Below are positions 34,588 through 39,307 of a stretch of DNA of 39,307 bases, in pieces. The notes under the pieces were generated by a model, which searched no databases, was not told the origin of the DNA, and saw only the letters and a program-made list of their open reading frames with translations. The position numbers and the translations under genes are program-made. Source of the DNA: Endomicrobium sp. (GTDB lineage Bacteria > Elusimicrobiota > Endomicrobiia > Endomicrobiales > Endomicrobiaceae); NCBI GenBank assembly GCA_031289585.1, contig JAITPF010000008.1, positions 1 through 39,307 of the forward strand. The letters are read 5' to 3'. Within the stretch, counting starts at the first letter, position 1; every line of letters begins with the position of its first letter.

Positions 34588-35418
34588 ATGTGTGTTTTTA
34601 GACTTAAAAAATTGATATTAGCTTGTATGACTCACTTTATTCTTATAGCAATATCACTTATCTGTATTTTCCCTATTTTTTGGATGTTATTTTCTTCTTT
34701 AAAAACTCATCATGATGTTTTTTTTAAAATGACTCTTCTACCGCAAACTTGGAATTGGTCGAATTATATTACGGCCTTTATTAAAGCTGATTTTGGACAA
34801 TATTTTTTAAATAGCGTTATTTATACTGTTGTTGGTGTATTTTTTATTATTTTAATTTCGTCTCTTGCGGCATATAGTTTTTCAAGACTTAACTTTTGGG
34901 GAAAATCCTTTTTCTTTTACCTTCTTATAGCGACATTTTTAATACCTATACCAGGGATTTTTGTTCCTTTATATTTGTTATTAAAAAATTTCTCTCTTCT
35001 TGATACAAGAACAGGTTTACTCTTATGTTACATAAGCAATGGTCTTGCTTGTGCAATTTTTCTATTGAAATGTTTTTTTGACAAAATACCTAAAGAAATT
35101 GAAGAAGCTGCTATTATCGATGGTTGTTCGCGTTTCGGCATATATTGGAGAATATTACTGCCTCTTGCCAAACCTGTTTTAGCAACACTTGTAATTATGA
35201 ATTCTCTTACAATATGGAATGAATTTCTTCTAGCTCTTGTTGTTTTTCAAGATAAGGCCAAAATGCCTATACAAAGAGGGTTAATGGTATTTCAAGGTGA
35301 TTATCCACTTCTGATGACAGGTCTCACAATAGCAACAATTCCTATCGTTCTAATCTATCTTTTGATGCAAAAATACATAATGAAAGGCATAATAGCTGGT
35401 GCTTTAAAAAGAGTATGA
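34588..35418 (+). CDS. sugar ABC transporter permease, MalG/UgpE type
   Basis: A 276-residue partner permease with six spans. It carries 'CIFPIFWMLFSSLKT' (first periplasmic entry), 'AAYSFSRLNFWGKSFFF' and the coupling loop 'EIEEAAIIDGCSRFGIYWRILLPL' (EEAAIIDGCSRF). It ends 'GIIAGALKRV', close to the usual 'GLTAGAVKG'. It starts 8 nt after the previous stop with AGGA in between. Substrate is a sugar or glycerol-phosphate-type compound by family; no further evidence. Confidence 0.9.
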   Translation: MCVFRLKKLILACMTHFILIAISLICIFPIFWMLFSSLKTHHDVFFKMTLLPQTWNWSNYITAFIKADFGQYFLNSVIYTVVGVFFIILISSLAAYSFSRLNFWGKSFFFYLLIATFLIPIPGIFVPLYLLLKNFSLLDTRTGLLLCYISNGLACAIFLLKCFFDKIPKEIEEAAIIDGCSRFGIYWRILLPLAKPVLATLVIMNSLTIWNEFLLALVVFQDKAKMPIQRGLMVFQGDYPLLMTGLTIATIPIVLIYLLMQKYIMKGIIAGALKRV

Positions 35419-35460
35419 ATAGATAAGAAAAGTAAGCGATTTAAGATTAAAGAAAAAAAT

Positions 35461-35485
35461 GCTGACGTAAGTCCATAACAGTTAA
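35461..35485 (-). repeat. GGGCTTACG hairpin repeat, copy D (inverted)
   Basis: On the minus strand it reads TTAACTGTTATGG-ACTTACGTCAGC, matching copies A-C over about 20 bp. It lies 42 bp after the second permease, in inverted orientation relative to copy C before the first. Confidence 0.6.
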
Positions 35486-35502
35486 TTTTTTATCAATCCT
35501 CG

Positions 35503-35953
35503 TTAATCAAATTTCTTTTCTTTATACTTAACACCATTACTTAAATCACTTCTGTTAAGTAAAAACTTAATAGCAACTCCTGTATTTGTCCCTTTAAGAC
35601 GATAATTACTATAAGAAGAAAAATCACTATAAACAGATAATGCTTCACTTGTAATTACGCAATCAGCCCCAAGCAACGCCGCTACTTCTATTAACTCTTT
35701 TGTGCTTTTGCTGTCAATAAAAGCAATATCTCTATATGGCTTTACTGGAAGATGAGTTATACATAACTCAATATCTTCTGGGTTAGTAGACTTATACTTT
35801 TTTACTGTAAAAGGTTTATAGTAAATTGTTTCAGCATTAATCTCAATGGCAATATAGCTATCTTCTTTTTTCTTGTTTCCATTTTTTTATATTCTTTCCA
35901 CAAGCAGATAACACAAAAACCAAACACACAAAAAATACAAGTAATTTTTTCAA
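35503..35953 (-). pseudogene. lipoprotein gene frameshifted in a poly-A tract
   Basis: The TTG start at 35953 is 2 nt after the HD-gene stop. The first frame gives a lipoprotein signal peptide ending VLSAC, then GKNIKKWKQ and a stop. After an A7 run (35882-35888), the +1 frame is open for about 125 codons to a TAA at 35503, encoding a soluble protein with 'LPVKPYRDIAFIDSKSTKEL' and 'ALLGADCVITSEAL'. With six A instead of seven, the two frames join as one 149-residue or so lipoprotein. The downstream frame shows normal codon use and no stops, so decay is recent, or the tract allows slippage. The family is not certain; the middle resembles lipoproteins with an 'xxGADaVi' motif. Confidence 0.75.
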
Positions 35954-35955
35954 TT

Positions 35956-37149
35956 TTACACTTTTAAATTTGTATGAAAATAATCAAACAGCTGTTTAAA
36001 ATCAAAATTATTCTTTTTAATGCCGGTATATTTGTTATAAAGGGCTTGTTTCGATTTGATTAAAGTTAAAGATTTTATGCCATATTCTAATGCCATTGAA
36101 GCTTCAATATAGGCACATAATTTGTCGCACATTTCAATCAAACTTCCATCAACAGCATTATATTTATTATCATTAAAATCTTCTGCATTGTCCACTCTTT
36201 TTATACTGCCATTTTCAATAATTTTATCTGAAAATTCATCTTCTATAAAATATTGCATTTCTGCATGCCAACTTGACGGAATTAAAGGAAGTATTTTCTC
36301 ATCAACTTGTTTCTTTTCGTAATGCTTTATTATATCTTCAAGTCCAAATATTGATGCTTTTACTGGTTTAATAATATCTTTTGTTAAGATCTCAGGAAGA
36401 TCATGGAATAATGAAGAATAAAAATTATTATACTTTCTTCTCTCTGAAGCATTCATTTCCATTGATAATATATATGTAAAGATTGCAACCGTAAGCATGT
36501 GACCAAGAACAGTCGTTTTTGGTATTCTAAAAGCCTGTGCCCACCTTTGCTGAAACCTTAACTGCCCGCATAAGTCCAAAAACCCGTAATATTTTTTATT
36601 TATCATTAATTTCCTTATACCCAGCAAATCGTCAAAAGCTGCAATACCTTCTTCTATTTCTTGTTTTGTCTTTTCTATTCCATATATCATTAAATTCCAC
36701 GGATAAATTATACCAAACTCCCACCTTGTAGAAAGGCAATGCGCCGCGCTTAAAATCCTTTTCTCATGCATTGCATAATCTGGTTCTAAAAGATATTTTG
36801 AACATCTCTCTCTAAAGCCGCCTTTTAAAACAGATAAGTCATTATTTAAGTTTTCCATTACCCATCTGTTTAATTCTTTTGCTTTTTTTGACATTATTTC
36901 ATGGAAGATTTCCGGTTTCAAATCTGTAAGCATTATTCTCTGAAAAAATTCAAAAATTCCACCTTCAATAAGTTTTATCCAGTCAACATCTTTACCATCT
37001 TCTTCTTCAAACTTTGCAACTATATAAGCAATTATCATTTTATGAGCTTGTTTATCAAGCTCACAAAAATCAAGGGGACGTACATGATCGTTCCATCTTA
37101 AAATATTCGCGGCTGAAAAAATTCTTAAAATCAAATCTTTTGTTATCAT
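35956..37149 (-). CDS. HD-domain phosphohydrolase (YfbR-like)
   Basis: A 397-residue protein with an HD domain in its middle/C-terminal half. 'RIPKTTVLGHMLTVAIFTYIL' contains the first metal His, and 'YSSLFHDLPEILTKDIIKPVK' contains the HD pair and the D-x-x-x-P-V-K motif that mark YfbR-like 5'-nucleotidases. The N-terminal about 200 residues are helical and extend beyond a simple YfbR (about 200 residues). Likely a nucleotide or nucleoside-phosphate hydrolase; substrate unproven. AGGAT precedes the ATG. The TTG start of the lipoprotein gene follows its stop by 2 nt. Confidence 0.8.
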   Translation of the reverse strand: MITKDLILRIFSAANILRWNDHVRPLDFCELDKQAHKMIIAYIVAKFEEEDGKDVDWIKLIEGGIFEFFQRIMLTDLKPEIFHEIMSKKAKELNRWVMENLNNDLSVLKGGFRERCSKYLLEPDYAMHEKRILSAAHCLSTRWEFGIIYPWNLMIYGIEKTKQEIEEGIAAFDDLLGIRKLMINKKYYGFLDLCGQLRFQQRWAQAFRIPKTTVLGHMLTVAIFTYILSMEMNASERRKYNNFYSSLFHDLPEILTKDIIKPVKASIFGLEDIIKHYEKKQVDEKILPLIPSSWHAEMQYFIEDEFSDKIIENGSIKRVDNAEDFNDNKYNAVDGSLIEMCDKLCAYIEASMALEYGIKSLTLIKSKQALYNKYTGIKKNNFDFKQLFDYFHTNLKV

Positions 37150-37448
37150 CTATCCTAATCCTTATGTTAGACCTCTTGTGTAACCAGTATATAAAACGAA
37201 TAACTCTAAAGCCGTCTTTTTCTAAAAATACTTCTCCAACCTCACTCTCTTGCGTTACAAGTCCACTTGATGAAAAGGATTGAAGTCGTGTTACTGTTCA
37301 TCTCTTTTAGTGTCGTATATATATCATAATCCCATGATTGTTCTATTTTATCCAGTTACGTAAGAGGTTTATTTAATATTTCATACTACAACTTTAAGTA
37401 CACTCTCAAAAATATTGCCTTTCGTATTTTTCATGGCAATTTGTTTTT
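37150..37448. other. intergenic region without supported genes
   Basis: About 300 bp upstream of the HD gene. Minus-strand frames of about 35-75 codons without start codons are present ('VGEVFLEKDGFRVIRF' is one), possibly an old pseudogene, but I recognise no family and would not annotate it. The upstream half is AT-rich with no clear promoter. Confidence 0.4.
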
Positions 37449-37652
37449 TTAGTCTCGTCTGTCAATTACGAAGCCCAAAGAACTGTAGCAGTCTTTTCCA
37501 ACAGTGTCCTTCCTGCACCCAATTAAGACACTTGAGGATAAATTCCTACGAGCATCTATTCTTTTACCGTATCCATATTCCTGCCCACGATAAAAGACAT
37601 TCGAGGGTAAACAAACTCCCGCTGAATATCCGCATTGATTTAGTTGTGTCAT
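37449..37652 (-). pseudogene. C-terminal gene fragment, possibly formylglycine-generating-enzyme-like
   Basis: A 67-codon frame with 'LPSNVFYRGQEYGYGKRID' and an end 'CRKDTVGKDCYSSLGFVIDR'. The Cys-Arg...SSLGF-x-(hydrophobic)-x-R order is weakly reminiscent of the end of FGE-sulfatase domain proteins (usually CR.A.R ... GFR). No N-terminal domain lies upstream. The first part recurs at 31514-31570, and its 3' end is built from a dispersed-repeat copy (37461-37496). Function not claimed. Confidence 0.3.
37461..37496 (+). repeat. GTCATTGCGA/GTGGCAATCT dispersed repeat, copy 4
   Basis: GTCAATTACGAA-GCCCAAAGAAC-TGTAGCAGTCTTT: the same GCCCAAAGAACTGT(G/A)GCA(A/G)TCTTT block as copy 2 at 5571-5595, joined to a degenerate GTCATTGCGAA. 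Confidence 0.65.
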
Positions 37653-37684
37653 TTCTTTTGCTGTGTCATTTCTTTTGCTGTGTC
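37646..37684 (+). repeat. 17-bp tandem repeat
   Basis: GTGTCATTTCTTTTGCT occurs twice in direct succession (37646-37662, 37663-37679), followed by GTGTCATT of a third copy that runs into the hairpin repeat at 37685. Confidence 0.85.
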
Positions 37685-37704
37685 ATTCCCGCGAAAGCGG
37701 GAAT
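37685..37704. repeat. ATTCCC...GGGAAT hairpin, dRS3-like
   Basis: ATTCCCGC-GAAA-GCGGGAAT: an 8-bp perfect stem with a GAAA tetraloop, and an exact fit to the 20-bp ATTCCC-N8-GGGAAT pattern known from Neisseria dRS3 repeats and found in other bacteria within GTCATTCCCGCG-type intergenic repeats. Confidence 0.75.
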
Positions 37705-37714
37705 CCATCTTGTT

Positions 37715-37750
37715 CGTCATTGCGAGCCTACGAAGTAGGCGTGGCAATCT
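37715..37750 (+). repeat. GTCATTGCGA/GTGGCAATCT dispersed repeat, copy 5
   Basis: CGTCATTGCGAG, a perfect inverted GCCTAC-GAA-GTAGGC (37726-37740), then GTGGCAATCT. This is the cleanest member of the family in the window. Confidence 0.85.
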
Positions 37751-37767
37751 TTCCTTTTAGTCTTATC

Positions 37768-37821
37768 CGTCATTGCGAACTACCAAAAGCAGCGAGAGTT
37801 GCGAAGCAATCGTGGCAATCT
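37768..37821 (+). repeat. GTCATTGCGA/GTGGCAATCT dispersed repeat, copy 6
   Basis: CGTCATTGCGAAC, a longer middle (AAAGCAGCGAGAGTTGCGAA and GCAATC), then GTGGCAATCT. A partial seventh copy, GTCATTGCCAAGTACGAA, begins at 37840 and ends next to alkD. Confidence 0.8.
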
Positions 37822-37870
37822 GTTCTTTTGGTATTGTCTGTCATTGCCAAGTACGAAAACAACTTTTGCT

Positions 37871-38593
37871 TTACACTTTATATTTTTCTATATAATATTT
37901 TCTTTCTTCTGGAGATAGTTTTTCAATTGAATATCTTAACATCGTTCTAGGCATTACTTTATAATGCTTAGTTAAAAACAAAATAAGTATCTTTTTATTT
38001 ATTTTCCCCACTTCTCTAAGCATCCAACCTGATGCTTTATGTATTAAATCGTGCTTATGACCCAAAAATAATCTTGACAATTCTAATGTTTCTGTAAATC
38101 TTCCATGTCTTATAAAGTATAATGTTGAAATCATAGCAATTCTTTCTTTCCAAAGATTCCCTGATTTTGCATATTTCCAAAAATCTTCTAAAGAATTATT
38201 ATACCAATAATATCCTAAAATATTTGGTGCAGATAAATCAACTAAATCCCAGTTATTTATATATTTCGAATTGCTCAAATATATTTTTACAATGTTAGAT
38301 TTACCATTATCGCTTGCTTCTTTATACTTTTCAACTAAGATTATAAGCGCGGTAAGTCTTACTTCGTGGATTTTATTCTGCAATAGTTCTTCAACATCTT
38401 TTAAACTTATATCTTTCCAATATTTCCTTGCTATAATGCGTTGCTGTGGAACTCGAATACCCCAAAAAAAATCCCCTTCACCGTATCTACCTTTCTGTGT
38501 CTGAAAGTATTTTGCATGGTGTTTTGCAAAAACTCTATTCTTATATTTTTTTAGATCTCTTAATAAATCTTCTTTAAGATTTGTTTGCTGCAT
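37871..38593 (-). CDS. AlkD-type DNA alkylation repair glycosylase
   Basis: A 240-residue all-helical HEAT-like protein of the AlkD family, which removes alkylated bases. Evidence: 'FFWGIRVPQQRIIARKYWKDI' near the N-terminus, 'HEVRLTALIILVEKYK' and 'NNWDLVDLSAPNILGYYW' (Trp-Asp region that includes the catalytic-site Asp of AlkD homologues), then 'KERIAMISTLYFIRHG' and 'LIHKASGWMLREVGK'. The length is normal. It starts 1 nt after the stop of the small membrane-protein gene, so it is coupled to it. Its 3' end meets the repeat region. Confidence 0.9.
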   Translation of the reverse strand: MQQTNLKEDLLRDLKKYKNRVFAKHHAKYFQTQKGRYGEGDFFWGIRVPQQRIIARKYWKDISLKDVEELLQNKIHEVRLTALIILVEKYKEASDNGKSNIVKIYLSNSKYINNWDLVDLSAPNILGYYWYNNSLEDFWKYAKSGNLWKERIAMISTLYFIRHGRFTETLELSRLFLGHKHDLIHKASGWMLREVGKINKKILILFLTKHYKVMPRTMLRYSIEKLSPEERKYYIEKYKV

Positions 38594-38594
38594 A

Positions 38595-38768
38595 TCATAA
38601 ATTCACATACTTTTTTAGAAGTAAAGCAATAACGATATACACAATTGAAGTAAAAAAGAATATAGGCACAAAATTAATTTTAAGAATTTTCGTTTTGTAA
38701 ACAAGTAAAAGTATTAACGTATAAAAAATACTAAAAATAATTGCATATACTATTAAGTTTAAAAACAT
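38595..38768 (-). CDS. small two-span membrane protein
   Basis: A 57-residue protein with two hydrophobic helices (about 3-23 and 31-52) separated by 'YKTKILKINF'. I chose the ATG at 38768 because GGGAG lies 6 nt upstream; the TTG further up overlaps that site. The stop is 1 nt before the alkD-like ATG. No family recognised. Its coupling to a repair gene gives no clear function. Confidence 0.6.
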   Translation of the reverse strand: MFLNLIVYAIIFSIFYTLILLLVYKTKILKINFVPIFFFTSIVYIVIALLLKKYVNL

Positions 38769-38831
38769 TTCTTCTCCCAAAAAATAAAACCAACCATATA
38801 AATTTTTGATAATTTTTATGTACTTTATGTT

Positions 38832-39307
38832 CTATTTAGTCTCATTTAACTCTTTTTCAAGCTTTTCAAAACACTGTTGAGCATCGGCATATCCTTGATC
38901 CGCAGCTTTTGTATACCATTTAAGCGCCTCTTGATAATCCTGTTTTACTCCTTCTCCATTACGGTACATAAAACCTAAATTATATTGAGATTTGGCATAT
39001 CCTTGATCCGCTGATTTCTTCCAGTACTTCAATGCCTCTTGATAATCCTGTTTTACTCCTTCTCCATTACGGTACATAACACCTAAATTACATTGAGCAT
39101 CGGCATATCCTTGATCCGCAGCTTTTGTATACCATTTAAGCGCTTCTTGATAGTCCTGTTTTACTCCTTCTCCATTATGGTACATAAGACCTAAATTATA
39201 TTGAGCATCGGCACTTCCTTGCTCCACAGCTCTTTTATATAACTTAAATGCTTTTTTATAATTCTGATTTGCTCTCAAACCTAAACAATGCAATATTGCC
39301 ATATTTT
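38832..39307 (-). CDS. Sel1-repeat protein (partial at the window edge)
   Basis: At least 156 residues of Sel1-like (TPR-type) repeats of 36 residues: three full copies of 'A..YNLG.MY.NGEGVKQDYQEALK..' and a leading half-repeat. Sel1 proteins act as protein-protein scaffolds, often exported. The ATG at 39302 falls inside what looks like a repeat ('MAILHCLGLRANQNYKKAF'), so the true start probably lies beyond the window and no signal peptide can be judged. The repeats are almost identical at DNA level with a period of 108 bp, implying recent tandem duplication. It ends 'EKLEKELNETK'. Confidence 0.85.
   Translation of the reverse strand, partial: NMAILHCLGLRANQNYKKAFKLYKRAVEQGSADAQYNLGLMYHNGEGVKQDYQEALKWYTKAADQGYADAQCNLGVMYRNGEGVKQDYQEALKYWKKSADQGYAKSQYNLGFMYRNGEGVKQDYQEALKWYTKAADQGYADAQQCFEKLEKELNETK
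38933..39180 (-). repeat. 108-bp tandem coding repeats
   Basis: The block beginning GATAATCCTG-TTTTACTCCT recurs at 38933, 39041 and (one substitution) 39149, exactly 108 bp apart, with the flanking sequence also conserved. The period equals three Sel1 motif-lengths of 12 codons, that is one 36-residue repeat. Confidence 0.9.

Noticed and set aside
37060-37295. Possible pseudogene upstream of and overlapping the HD gene start
   Set aside because: An open minus-strand frame without a start codon; no recognised domain, so evidence is insufficient.
37646-37860. CRISPR array
   Set aside because: The repeats are irregular, of different families and without unique spacers of constant length; no cas genes.

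Overview
The window is a chromosomal segment from an A+T-rich bacterium with about 30 recognisable protein genes, no rRNA or tRNA that I can see, and no intact mobile element. Gene content includes a B12-dependent ribonucleotide reductase with NrdR, a long-form HisG, LipA, an LTA-synthase-type sulfatase and DUF4015, DUF1015, DUF1844 and CvpA genes. With the low G+C, the frameshifted genes and the many short intergenic repeats, this would suit an Elusimicrobiota/Endomicrobium-like gut symbiont. That placement is inference only.

Layout. 1-1450 (+): tail of one M16 peptidase and a complete, non-catalytic M16 partner. 1451-2787: a decayed island with a frameshifted small Cys-rich secreted-protein gene, palindromes and a repeat copy. 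2788-7370 (-): DUF1844, gltX, hisG, a CvpA-like gene and DUF1015. 7488-8699 (+): an M23 peptidase. 8752-10329 (-): a secreted protein with a possible glucodextranase-like tail. 10483-10853: a broken IS30-type transposase. 10918-12186 (+): a DUF4015 glycoside-hydrolase-like protein. 12579-19984 (-): one dense run, dcd - DUF805 - guaA - pstS - pstC - pstA - pstB2 - pstB1 - phoU. 20039-23120 (-): nrdJ and nrdR with NrdR-box-like sites. 23238-31479 (-): a nucleotidyltransferase, metK, ahcY, two glycosyltransferases, a YdjC deacetylase and an LTA-synthase-like sulfatase, apparently a SAM-cycle plus cell-envelope operon. 31633-33164 (-): lipA and a Tyr-rich secreted protein. 33689-35418 (+): two sugar-ABC permeases without a binding protein or ATPase. 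35503-38768 (-): a frameshifted lipoprotein gene, an HD phosphohydrolase, a repeat-rich gap, an AlkD-like gene and a small membrane protein. 38832-39307 (-): the end of a Sel1-repeat protein.

The most interesting system is the phosphate transporter. It has two tandem, different PstB ATPases whose lost catalytic motifs are complementary. PstB1 keeps Walker A, Q-loop and H-loop but has LTLER where LSGGQ should be. PstB2 keeps MSGGQ but has Ala for the Q-loop Gln and Asn for the H-loop His. In a PstB1:PstB2 heterodimer all the defects fall in one nucleotide site and the other stays canonical, which is the architecture of asymmetric ABC exporters. I know of no description of this for a Pst importer.

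Other notable points: an A7-tract frameshift in a lipoprotein gene; two dispersed repeat families, one of which forms the C-terminus of a protein and also brackets the permease pair in inverted orientation; and two plus-strand genes with good promoters but almost no 5' leader.
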